Of a stretch of DNA of 64,000 bases, positions 35,437 through 43,148 are shown one piece after another. The stretch covers positions 1 through 64,000 of the forward strand of contig NZ_JARUXE010000005.1 of the NCBI RefSeq assembly GCF_030433895.1. The letters are read 5' to 3'. Positions within the stretch are counted from its first letter, which is position 1; the number at the start of each line of letters is the position of its first letter. The position numbers were made by a program, and so were the translations under genes. The notes beneath the pieces are model-generated. The model did no database searches and was not told the origin of the DNA. It was given only the letters and a program-made list of their open reading frames with translations. This stretch comes from Arthrobacter sp. PsM3 (lineage in GTDB: Bacteria > Actinomycetota > Actinomycetes > Actinomycetales > Micrococcaceae).

Positions 35437-35508
35437 GCCGGCGGGGTGTTGCACGCAACGGCACTGAGGAGAGCCGGCGGGGTGTTGCACGCAACGCCAC
35501 TGAGGAGA
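35437..35508. repeat. 36-bp tandem repeat, two adjacent copies
   Basis: Copies at 35437-35472 and 35473-35508 differ at one base (35461 versus 35497). Each contains GTTGC-AC-GCAAC, a 5-2-5 dyad, and ends CACTGAGGAGA. The pair lies 114 bp upstream of the GHKL ATPase start. Confidence 0.85.
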
Positions 35509-35810
35509 ACAGCCTGGCTACCCTTGCGTTGTCACCGGCCGGGACTGCCCCGGCATTTGTTGCCCTCGGTGCTTGGGGAAGTGGTCGAAGACAATCCCAC
35601 CGAGACATCAGCCGATGGGCTCGGAACGTTGCCTAACCTCAGTAGCTGACGCGAAACAAGTAGTCCGAGAGGCCAAACCGAGAATCCAACCGAGAGTAGG
35701 CAGCCAAGAGTTGAGTAGCCGGTACTCCTGACCTGCCGCAGCCCCGCCTATAGCCTGAGCCGAAAGAAGAGGATCAGGCTGCCTGCCGGGTCCTAAGTGG
35801 AAGGACCAAC
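35509..35810. other. Intergenic region upstream of the second GH16
   Basis: No gene is supported. The region probably holds the promoter of the leader ORF and GH16 gene on the plus strand. An AAAGAAGAGGA stretch at about 35764 and GGAAGGA at 35799 are purine-rich; the second serves the leader ORF. Confidence 0.5.
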
Positions 35811-35924
35811 GTGCAACCAGCCCTCGCAGCGCCCGGTGCCACCGGGCGGGCACCGGCCGACAGGGAATCAAAGCATCCGCAGCATTGCGTCCCTGCCCTG
35901 ACCCGACGCGGCGTTTTTCCGTGA
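35811..35924 (+). CDS. Putative 37-aa leader ORF coupled to GH16
   Basis: A GTG at 35811 follows GGAAGGA by five bases. The frame runs 37 codons (starting VQPALAAPGATG, ending TRRGVFP) and its TGA overlaps the GTG start of the GH16 gene (GTGA at 35921-35924). The GH16 start has no ribosome binding site of its own. Coupled re-initiation is the likely purpose. Confidence 0.45.
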   Translation: MQPALAAPGATGRAPADRESKHPQHCVPALTRRGVFP

Positions 35925-36910
35925 AGGGCCGCACCATACGCTGGCTGTGCTGCCTTCTCATCCTGACCGGGCTGTCAGGGAGTGCAGTTCAGACTGCATT
36001 CCCCATTCCGCCGCCAGCTTCTGGCTCGGGAACCACAGCATCAGAATCTGCCGCAGTCGATCCAGCGCTCACCAGCGCCCCGGGAACTGACATGCCGGTG
36101 GCGCCGCCTTCATCCGATAGCGGGGCTGGCATCCCGACGGAAGTGCCTCCACCTAACACCGGGGCAGGCATTTTCGCCGGAGCATCTTCCGGCAATCCCG
36201 CTGGAGTTGATTTGCTGTCTGCAACGCCGGTCCTGGACACAACGCGGCGGGTTCCGCTCGGCGTCCGCGGCTCATGGAATCTGATCTTCGACGATGAGTT
36301 CGAGACCCTCAACACAGCATCCTGGACTCCTTACTGGTTCAATGACTGCAACCCCAAATCTGTGATGAACAACGTCAAGACCTGTTCGAGCAACGTCAAG
36401 GTTGCCAACGGCGAAGCAGTTCTTAGGCTCACCGATGCCGAGTCCGGCGCACTTCTTTCCACCAATCCCAAGGACGGCGTACCCGGCCATGTGGGCTTCG
36501 AGTTCATTAGCGGCTTCGTCGAAGCGCGGATCTACTTCCCGGGAACCTGCAGCGGCACGATCCACAACTGGACGGCGTGGTGGACAGCGGGGCAGCGGTT
36601 TCCCCATACCGGAGAAATCGACATAGCGGAGGCCCTTGCCGGTGATATGTGGAGCGTTTACCACTCGGCGGAGGGTTCGAAAAACCGGAAGGCCTCCGGC
36701 TGCTGGGCCGGGGCCTACCACACGTACGGTTTGCACCGGAAGGCCGGAGCCAACGACATCTACTATGACGGACGGCTCGTTCACTCCTATGCCACGAATG
36801 ACGGCAACAGCCCCCATTATCTAATCCTGAATGTGGGCGTTTCGGTGGACCCGGTGACTTTCGGCGAGCGGGGCAGCGTGAGGGTGGACTATGTACGGGC
36901 GTGGCAGTAG
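35921..36910 (+). CDS. Secreted GH16 family glycoside hydrolase
   Basis: 329 aa from GTG 35921 (a TTG at 35885 is in frame). A signal peptide (KGRTIRWLCCLLILTGLSGSAVQ) is followed by about 90 residues of Pro/Ser/Gly-rich linker and the GH16 domain. The catalytic motif is EIDIAE (Glu232, Asp234, Glu237); WNLIFDDEFE opens the jelly roll and VRVDYVRAWQ closes it. It is an endo-acting beta-glucanase or galactanase type by family; the exact polymer is unknown. Two cysteine pairs fit an extracellular protein. It is distinct from the membrane-anchored GH16 at 20694. Confidence 0.88.
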   Translation: MKGRTIRWLCCLLILTGLSGSAVQTAFPIPPPASGSGTTASESAAVDPALTSAPGTDMPVAPPSSDSGAGIPTEVPPPNTGAGIFAGASSGNPAGVDLLSATPVLDTTRRVPLGVRGSWNLIFDDEFETLNTASWTPYWFNDCNPKSVMNNVKTCSSNVKVANGEAVLRLTDAESGALLSTNPKDGVPGHVGFEFISGFVEARIYFPGTCSGTIHNWTAWWTAGQRFPHTGEIDIAEALAGDMWSVYHSAEGSKNRKASGCWAGAYHTYGLHRKAGANDIYYDGRLVHSYATNDGNSPHYLILNVGVSVDPVTFGERGSVRVDYVRAWQ

Positions 36911-37095
36911 GCGATTCCGGCATACGCCGTCGCCTGCCATGGTCTGATCCAACGCCGCACTAACCATCGCCCCAGCTTGCCACGGGACCGAACCCGGGAT
37001 GGTCTCGACCGTCGGCCGGTCCGCTCACGAGCTGCGTAGGATGGGCATTCCAATTAGCGCTGCGAGAAACGAGCCAGGCAGCTCTGTGAGCCACA

Positions 37096-37161
37096 CGCAT
37101 CGGTTGCTCCACAACTGCCGTTCTTGAGACTCAAGAGGGCCGTTGTGGAGGAACCGATGCG
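37096..37161. terminator. 66-bp palindrome, bidirectional terminator candidate
   Basis: Arms of 20 bp (37096-37115 and 37142-37161) pair at 19 positions. Inside them GCC/GGC and TCTTGAG-A-CTCAAGA extend the symmetry almost to the centre. It lies between the convergent GH16 and alpha-galactosidase genes and has no flanking T-run. Confidence 0.65.
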
Positions 37162-37174
37162 CGGGGACCAGTGG

Positions 37175-39436
37175 CTAGACCGTGGTGACCTTCAGCAGCA
37201 GGGCGTGTTCGGGGTTCAGGACCGGCATGGGCAGGCCCACTTCGGCCAGGAAACGGCCGTTCGCCGTGGCCCCGGATGCCAGCCACGCCGGCGGCTGGAC
37301 CTGGGTGAAGGTGCGGGCGTAGTCGGCATCGCCCGGATCGGGGAAGACCGCCTCCACCCGGTAGTCCGCATCGGCCGCAAGACCCGGGATGGCGATCCGG
37401 CCGGGCTGCTCCGCGGCTGAGGTGCGGGTGCTGACCAGGGCGAACAGCGCCGCCGTCGAGCCTGGCACGGCCTGCAGGACTGGGCCGCCTGCTTGCCCGC
37501 CGGCCGCGGCGCCAGCCGAACCAGCCACCACGCCGTGCAGCATCAGCGAGTCATCCGCGACGTCGGCGCGGACCATCCGGCCGGAGTGGATCAGGCCGCG
37601 GTGCTCCTTGTAGATCCCGATGAACCGCTTGAGCTCCTCGCGCTCCGCGCCCTGGACCTGCCGCACGTCCCATTCCATCCCGAAGTGCCCGAACAGGGCG
37701 GTGATGGCGCGGAAGGACAGGTCGTGGGTGCGGGCTGTGGTGTGCGAGGTGGTGGGGCCGACGTGTCCGCCCACGAGCTCGGGCGGGACCACCAGCCCGG
37801 TCCAGCGCTGGATGGTCTGCCGTTCCAGGGCGTCGTTGCAGTCCGAGGCCCAGATCCGGTCCGTCCGCTCCAGGATGCCGAGGTCCACGCGGGCTCCGCC
37901 AGAGGAGCAGCTTTCGATCTCGACGCCGGGGTGCGCGGCCCGCAGGGCGTCAAAGAGCCGGTAGGCGGCGAGGGTCTGTTCGTGCACCGAGGCACGGCCG
38001 GCGTGGCCGTGCTCCAGCAGGTCACGGTTCTGGTCCCATTTGAGGTAGCTGATGTTGTTTTCGCGCAGCAGCGCATCCACGCGGTCATAGATGTACTGCC
38101 AGGCCCCCGGGTTGACGAGGTCAATGACGTGCTGGTGGCGCCACTCCAGCGGCAGCCGCCCGCCGTCCTTGTAACTCTGTACCGAGGGGCCGACAATCCA
38201 CTCCGGATGCGCCCGGACGACGTCGGAGTCCAGATTGACCATCTCCGGCTCCACCCAGAGCCCGAACTCCATGCCGCGGGAGGTCACGGCGTCGATCAGC
38301 GGCGTGAGTCCGGAGGGCCACAGCGACTCGTCCACGTACCAGTCGCCGAGGCCGGCGTGGTCGTCGCGGCGGCCGCGGAACCAGCCGTCGTCGAGCACGA
38401 ACCGTTCGACGCCCAGCTCGGCGGCGGAATCAGCGAGCAGGATCAGGGTGTCGAGGTTGTGGTCGAAGTACACGGCCTCCCAGGTGTTCAGCACCACCGG
38501 GCGCGGCTTGCCGGCGCCGCGCTGTCCAGTCCGCGGCAGGCCGGGTCGTGCGCCCGCGGCGGGCAGCACGTGGTGCGGCCGGTTCCGGAACCAGGCGTAG
38601 AAGGATTCGCTGATGCCGTCGAGGCCGCGGTCCGAGTAGGCGGCGAACAGCGCGGGTGTTGTGTAGCTGCCGCCGGGGGCGAGGACGACCTCGGCCGGGC
38701 CCAGCAGTTCGGAGCCGCCGATCATCGTCCGCCCGTCCGCGGCGCTGTCGGCGAACTGTTCGTGGTTGCCGCTCCAGGCCAGGTGGGTGGCCCAGACTTT
38801 GCCGTGGCGGTTGCCGAAGCCGGCGGTTCCCGCGGCGAAGAGCAGCGAGGAGTCGTGGCCGGTGCGGCCGTGCCGTCCGGTCCGTACCCAGGTGCCCTGC
38901 GCGATGGCCCGGCGCTGCGGGTGGCGTTCGCGGCACCAGCGCCCGGTCAGGTCCAGGAGTTCGACGGCGTCGGGGGCCACCGGGAGCACTGTCGCCAGTT
39001 CGTCGAGCTGGTAGGCCGTGGTGCCGGTGTTGGTGACGGTGTGGCGCAGTTCCAGCAGGCCGCCGTCGTGGAGTGTGAGGACGGACGAGACGCGGATCCC
39101 CGCGTCGGCGTCCGCCTGGATGATGACGACGGCGCCGGCGCCGTCCGCTGCCACCTCCGCCACGCGGAGCCGGACGGAGAAGTCGTGGCCGGGAACGCCG
39201 TCGGCGATCCGGTGTCCGCGCAGGCCGGGGCGGCCGCGCCAGCTGGAGGAGGCCTGCGGCAGGAGCCCGGCGGGGACGGCGGCATCGGCGGCGGAGTGCG
39301 GAACGGGTGCGGCGAGGATGGCCAGGTCCGGAAGGGAGGGGCCCAGATCGGCGCCCCAGTGGATGACCTCGGCCTCTCCGCTGTCGAAGCTGATCACCAG
39401 GCTGGTGCTGGCGGAGCGGAGGTACAGGGGATCCAT
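37175..39436 (-). CDS. GH36 alpha-galactosidase
   Basis: 753 aa, normal for the tetrameric bacterial GH36 group. An N-terminal beta-supersandwich leads into the (beta/alpha)8 barrel. The nucleophile is Asp468 in YLKWDQNRD and the acid/base is Asp532 in IWASDCNDALERQ; WVEPEMVN, RFVLDDGWF and ESCSSGGARVDLG are further family motifs. It releases galactose from melibiose, raffinose and similar alpha-galactosides. It has no signal peptide, so it acts in the cytosol on sugar taken up by the ABC importer upstream. It is the last gene of that operon. Confidence 0.96.
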   Translation of the reverse strand: MDPLYLRSASTSLVISFDSGEAEVIHWGADLGPSLPDLAILAAPVPHSAADAAVPAGLLPQASSSWRGRPGLRGHRIADGVPGHDFSVRLRVAEVAADGAGAVVIIQADADAGIRVSSVLTLHDGGLLELRHTVTNTGTTAYQLDELATVLPVAPDAVELLDLTGRWCRERHPQRRAIAQGTWVRTGRHGRTGHDSSLLFAAGTAGFGNRHGKVWATHLAWSGNHEQFADSAADGRTMIGGSELLGPAEVVLAPGGSYTTPALFAAYSDRGLDGISESFYAWFRNRPHHVLPAAGARPGLPRTGQRGAGKPRPVVLNTWEAVYFDHNLDTLILLADSAAELGVERFVLDDGWFRGRRDDHAGLGDWYVDESLWPSGLTPLIDAVTSRGMEFGLWVEPEMVNLDSDVVRAHPEWIVGPSVQSYKDGGRLPLEWRHQHVIDLVNPGAWQYIYDRVDALLRENNISYLKWDQNRDLLEHGHAGRASVHEQTLAAYRLFDALRAAHPGVEIESCSSGGARVDLGILERTDRIWASDCNDALERQTIQRWTGLVVPPELVGGHVGPTTSHTTARTHDLSFRAITALFGHFGMEWDVRQVQGAEREELKRFIGIYKEHRGLIHSGRMVRADVADDSLMLHGVVAGSAGAAAGGQAGGPVLQAVPGSTAALFALVSTRTSAAEQPGRIAIPGLAADADYRVEAVFPDPGDADYARTFTQVQPPAWLASGATANGRFLAEVGLPMPVLNPEHALLLKVTTV

Positions 39437-39519
39437 GGCAGGTCTCTTTCGGTGGTTCGGGGCGCGTCCAGGACGGTGGGAAGTGCGGTACGCAGTGCAG
39501 GAATCAAAGGGGGGTGGTG

Positions 39520-39559
39520 CCGGATGCCGCCGCCGCGAGGAGGTAGCGGCGGCATCCGG
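39520..39559 (-). terminator. Intercistronic hairpin between binding protein and alpha-galactosidase
   Basis: CCGGATGCCGCCGC pairs perfectly with GCGGCGGCATCCGG (14 bp, 12-nt loop). It follows the binding-protein stop by 12 bases. It probably stabilises the upstream mRNA or partly terminates, so that binding protein is made in excess. Confidence 0.6.
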
Positions 39560-39571
39560 GGCGGGTGGGCC

Positions 39572-40912
39572 CTACTTGAAGAGGGCGTTGACCTGGCTGT
39601 TGGCTTCGGTGAGGGAGCTGGCCGGCTTCTTGCCCGCGAGGACGGCGTCCATGGCCGGCTTCATGATGCCGTCCACCTTGGCGGCCTTGTCCGCGATCGG
39701 GAAGAGGAACGTGGTGCTGTCCTTGACGTGGGTGGTGAAGGCGGAAACATCGGTGCCCTTGGCCTTGAAGGCTTCGGCGGCCTTGTCGGCGGAAGTCGTG
39801 ATCGCGGGGAAGACCACGGCCTTGGAGGCTACAACGTCCTGGCAGGCGGTGGAGCCGAGGTATTCGACCCACTTGACCGAGGCGGCCGGGTTCTTGGTGC
39901 CCGCCCAGATGGAGTCAGCCAGGCCGTTGAACATGCTGGCGCGCTTGCCTTCGGGGCCCTTCGGGGTGGGGGCAAACGCCGTTTCCACGCCCTTGTAGCT
40001 CTGGTACTGGCCGATCAGCCAGTCACCCGTGGTGTTGATGGCAGCCTTGCCGGCGCCGAAGTTGTCCGCGAGGCTGGCGCCGACAGTGGTTTCCAGCTTG
40101 GGCATGTAGCCCTTGTCGATCAGGCCGGCCCACCAGGCGATGGACTCCTGGAAGCGCGGATCGTCATAGTTGAACTTGGTGCCCCACGGGTTCTTGTCTG
40201 TGGCGGTCCAGCCGGTGGTCGCGGTCAGGAAGCTCCACTCGGTCTGCCCCTGGCCGGAGCCGCCGCCGGCCAGGCCGAGGCCGTAGACCGCGACGTTGTT
40301 CTTGTCGAAGCCGGCTTCGTCGCCGCGCTTGCCGTTCTTGTCCACGGTCAGGTGGGCGATTGCCAACTCGTAGCTGCCGCCGTCCTTCGGGTTCCAGTCC
40401 AGGTTCGCCATCTGCCCGGCGGTGAGGCCGGCGGAGTCGGTCATGGCCTTGTTGTAGAAGAGGCCTACGGTGTCCCAGTCCTTGGGCAGCCCGTAGCGCT
40501 TCCCGTCCTGGCCGACCCAGAGCTCCGGCAGGCCCTTGGTGTAGCTGTCGAGTTTGATGCCGTCCTTTGCGACGGCGTCGTCCAGGGAGAGCAGCTGCTT
40601 CTTCGCCGCGTACTCGGGGTACTTGGAGAGGTGGTTGGTGAAGACGTCCGGGGCGGTGCCGGCGACGAAGCCGTTGGTCAGGGTGGTCCAGTAGTCGTCC
40701 CAGCCGCGCTGGGTGATTTTGACCTTGATGTCCGGGTTGGCCTTGGTGAAATCGTCGGCGCACTGCTGGTAGGCGGGGAGCTGGTTGGCGTCCCAGAGCC
40801 AGTAGTTGATTTCCCCCTTGGCTTCGGAGGATGCCGGGGCGGAACCGCCGCAGGCGGACAGGGAGAGGGCGATGGCTGCGGCGGCGGCGACGGCGCCGAG
40901 GGTCTTCTTCAT
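39572..40912 (-). CDS. Sugar ABC transporter substrate-binding lipoprotein
   Basis: 446 aa. A lipoprotein signal peptide ends in the lipobox LSAC with Cys21. The mature part is a periplasmic-binding-protein-type fold for oligosaccharides (EINYWLWDANQLPAYQQCADDF, APDVFTNHLSKYPEY, GKAAINTTGDWLIGQY). The ATG has GAAAGG upstream. With two permeases and GH36 in the same operon it is expected to bind alpha-galactosides at the cell surface. No ATPase gene is present; in Actinobacteria a shared MsiK-type ATPase usually serves such importers. Confidence 0.94.
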   Translation of the reverse strand: MKKTLGAVAAAAAIALSLSACGGSAPASSEAKGEINYWLWDANQLPAYQQCADDFTKANPDIKVKITQRGWDDYWTTLTNGFVAGTAPDVFTNHLSKYPEYAAKKQLLSLDDAVAKDGIKLDSYTKGLPELWVGQDGKRYGLPKDWDTVGLFYNKAMTDSAGLTAGQMANLDWNPKDGGSYELAIAHLTVDKNGKRGDEAGFDKNNVAVYGLGLAGGGSGQGQTEWSFLTATTGWTATDKNPWGTKFNYDDPRFQESIAWWAGLIDKGYMPKLETTVGASLADNFGAGKAAINTTGDWLIGQYQSYKGVETAFAPTPKGPEGKRASMFNGLADSIWAGTKNPAASVKWVEYLGSTACQDVVASKAVVFPAITTSADKAAEAFKAKGTDVSAFTTHVKDSTTFLFPIADKAAKVDGIMKPAMDAVLAGKKPASSLTEANSQVNALFK

Positions 40913-40986
40913 GGTGAACCTTTCAGGGCTGTGCAGGGTGGTTGTTCGGGGTGGTGGTGCGGGGTGCGGGTGCGTTGGTGGGGCGG

Positions 40987-41964
40987 CTATTTGATGCCGG
41001 AGAAGCCGATGGAGTTGACCACGCGCTTGCCGAAGGCGATGAAGAGCAGGAGGACGGGCAGGGCGGCGATCAGGGTCGCGGCCATCAGGCCGGACCAGTC
41101 GGGGGCTCCCTGCGGGGACTGTGATTTGAAGACGCCCAGTCCCACGGTGAGGACGCGGACGCTTTCGTCCTGGCCCACCAGCAGCGGCCAGAAGTATTCG
41201 TTCCACTGGCCGATGAAGGTCAGCAGGGCCAGGGTGGCCAGCGGGGCGGCGGCGTTGGGCAGCACGATCTGGAAGAAGATCCGCAGGTGCTTGGCGCCGT
41301 CGAGCATGGCGGCTTCCTCGACTTCGCGGGACATGGAGAGGAAGAACTGGCGCAGGAAGAAGATGGCGAAGGGCGTCATGAACAGGAAGGGCAGGGCCAG
41401 TCCGGCGAAGGTGTTGAGCAGGCCCAGGTTCTTGATCATCAGGAAGTTGGGCAGGGCGGTGAAGATCGGCGGGACCATCATGGTGGCCAGGAACAGGCCG
41501 AAGACCATGTTCCGGCCGGGCCAGCGGAGCCGGGAGAAGGCGTAGGCGGCCATGGCGCTGAAGAACACCTGCCCGGCGGTGGTGACGGAGGCGAAGATGA
41601 TGGAGTTGCGCAGGTACAGCCAGAAGTTGATGGCTGCGCCGGAGCCGCCCTCGGCGATGGCCTCCTCGGGGGTCTGCAGCCCGAGGACCCGCTTGAAGGC
41701 GCCGAGGCTGAAGTCCGCCGGCAGCAGGTTGCTGGCGTTGGAGGCGAGCGAGGCGTTGCTGGAGAGCGCGGTGCGGAGCATCCAGAGGAACGGGGCCACC
41801 GTGACGATGATGGCGACGATGACGAGGGTCCAGGCCCCGGCGCGGCGCCAGTTGAAGGGCTTCTTGTAGGCGCCCTGCCGGGCGGCCTTGCTGCCGGGCT
41901 TGCCGCCTGGCTTACTGCCAGATTTGCTGCCGGGTGTCTTGCGGGAGAGTGCGGAGGTTGTCAT
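40987..41964 (-). CDS. Sugar ABC transporter permease (MalG-type)
   Basis: 325 aa with six TM helices after a Lys/Gly/Ser-rich N-terminus of about 40 residues (repeated GSK/GGK triplets). The EAA loop that docks the ATPase is EEAAMLDGAKHLRIFFQIVLP. The protein ends GIK after the last helix, usual for MalG-type subunits. It is 12 bp downstream of the MalF-type permease gene and upstream of the binding-protein gene, all on one transcript. Confidence 0.94.
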   Translation of the reverse strand: MTTSALSRKTPGSKSGSKPGGKPGSKAARQGAYKKPFNWRRAGAWTLVIVAIIVTVAPFLWMLRTALSSNASLASNASNLLPADFSLGAFKRVLGLQTPEEAIAEGGSGAAINFWLYLRNSIIFASVTTAGQVFFSAMAAYAFSRLRWPGRNMVFGLFLATMMVPPIFTALPNFLMIKNLGLLNTFAGLALPFLFMTPFAIFFLRQFFLSMSREVEEAAMLDGAKHLRIFFQIVLPNAAAPLATLALLTFIGQWNEYFWPLLVGQDESVRVLTVGLGVFKSQSPQGAPDWSGLMAATLIAALPVLLLFIAFGKRVVNSIGFSGIK

Positions 41965-41976
41965 GGCTGGTTTTCC

Positions 41977-42933
41977 TTAGTCCAGATCCGATTCGTTGCC
42001 CTTGAGGAACTTCATCTGGATGAAGGCCACGAGGGCGAGAATGACGAAGAGAATGACGGACAGGGCCGAGGCGTAGCCGAAGTCGGATTCACCGAAGGCC
42101 TTCTGGTAGATGTACATCTGGATGACGCGGGAGGCGTTGATGGGGCCGCCGCCGGTGGTGACGGCCACGGTGTCGAAGACCTGGAAGGACCCGATCACGG
42201 TGACCACCAGGACCAGCACGAGCACGGGGCGCAGGAGCGGCATGGTGATGCTCCAGAAGGTCCTGGTTTGGGATGCGCCGTCGAGGGACGCGACCTCGTA
42301 GACATGGCTGGGGATGGACTGCAGGCCGGCGAAGATCAGGAGGGCCGTGTAGCCCATGTGCCGCCAGACGTTGACGCCGGCGATGGTGGGGATGGCCCAC
42401 TGCTCGCTGCCGAAGAAGGCGATGCGGGGCAGGCCGAACCAGTTGATGATCTCGTTGACGATGCCGATCTGGTAGTCGAGCATCCAGAACCACAGCAGCG
42501 CCACGATCACGTTGGCGACGAGGAACGGCAGCAGCAGCGCGCCCCGGATCAGTGTGGATTTGGCCACCCGGTGCATCAGGAGCGCCAGCCCGAGGGCGAT
42601 GACGGTCTGGAAGCCGATGTTCAGGCCGACGTACTGGAGGGTGACGGCCATGGCGTTCCAGAACAGCTCGTCCGCGAAGATTGCGGTGTAGTTCTTGGTG
42701 CCGATCCACGTGGGATCCCCCAGGACGCTGTACTCGGTGAAGCTGAGGTAGATGCCGCGGATCGTGGGGATCAGGAAGAAAGCGACGAAGCCGACCATGG
42801 CCGGAAGGATGAACAGCAGCGCGATGCGCAGGTCGCCGAGGCGGCGTCCCCGGCCGGGCCGGGGAGTTTTCCCGCGCTGGGGGTGCTTGGATCCGCCAGC
42901 CACGGGATCCGGAAGTTTGGTGATGGTAGTCAT
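41977..42933 (-). CDS. Sugar ABC transporter permease (MalF-type)
   Basis: 318 aa with six TM helices. The EAA loop is EVASLDGASQTRTFWSITMP; LFILPAMVGFVAFFLIPTIRGIYLSF is the typical first helix. The ATG at 42933 follows AGGAAGAG; the open frame beyond it crosses the promoter and is not coding. It is the first gene of the importer operon and is divergent from the Gfo/Idh/MocA dehydrogenase gene, with operator-like palindromes between. Confidence 0.94.
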   Translation of the reverse strand: MTTITKLPDPVAGGSKHPQRGKTPRPGRGRRLGDLRIALLFILPAMVGFVAFFLIPTIRGIYLSFTEYSVLGDPTWIGTKNYTAIFADELFWNAMAVTLQYVGLNIGFQTVIALGLALLMHRVAKSTLIRGALLLPFLVANVIVALLWFWMLDYQIGIVNEIINWFGLPRIAFFGSEQWAIPTIAGVNVWRHMGYTALLIFAGLQSIPSHVYEVASLDGASQTRTFWSITMPLLRPVLVLVLVVTVIGSFQVFDTVAVTTGGGPINASRVIQMYIYQKAFGESDFGYASALSVILFVILALVAFIQMKFLKGNESDLD

Positions 42934-42978
42934 CGTTGACTCTTCCTGGTGGGTGTGATGTGGGTAACAGCTGGAACA

Positions 42979-42998
42979 GAATCTACACGAGTAGATTC
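42979..42998. promoter_or_regulatory. Candidate LacI operator O1
   Basis: GAATCTAC-ACGA-GTAGATTC is a perfect 8-4-8 palindrome in the 215-bp gap between the importer operon and the dehydrogenase gene. A related half-site, GAGTAGATTTTC, occurs at 43065-43076. It is the best site for the LacI-family regulator encoded downstream. Confidence 0.65.
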
Positions 42999-43022
42999 GG
43001 CGTGGCAAGAGATTGTTCAGGG

Positions 43023-43035
43023 AAACACAGTGTTT
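43023..43035. promoter_or_regulatory. Second palindrome in the divergent promoter region
   Basis: AAACAC-A-GTGTTT is a perfect 6-1-6 palindrome midway between the divergent genes. Its sequence differs from the site at 42979, so it may serve another regulator or a second mode of the same one. Confidence 0.5.
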
Positions 43036-43148
43036 TTCTTGTACCAGCCAGTAACCATTGACTCGAGTAGATTTTCCGTGGGACGCTGTTGCCGGATGCC
43101 CGCGCGGGCACAGCGCCCGGCTCTCCGGGCAGATCGGGACAGGCAACA

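Noticed and set aside
35324..35608. N-terminal extension of the GHKL ATPase
   Set aside because: The frame is open but translates the tandem repeats; ATG 35323 has a good ribosome binding site and starts at the family N-terminus.
37096..37161. Insertion sequence terminal inverted repeats
   Set aside because: The two arms enclose only 26 bases and no transposase; a terminator or small palindromic element is more likely.
37493..41545. 1350-codon open frame on the plus strand
   Set aside because: It runs antisense through the alpha-galactosidase, binding-protein and permease genes, which have complete family motifs. Long antisense frames are expected from high-GC codon bias.
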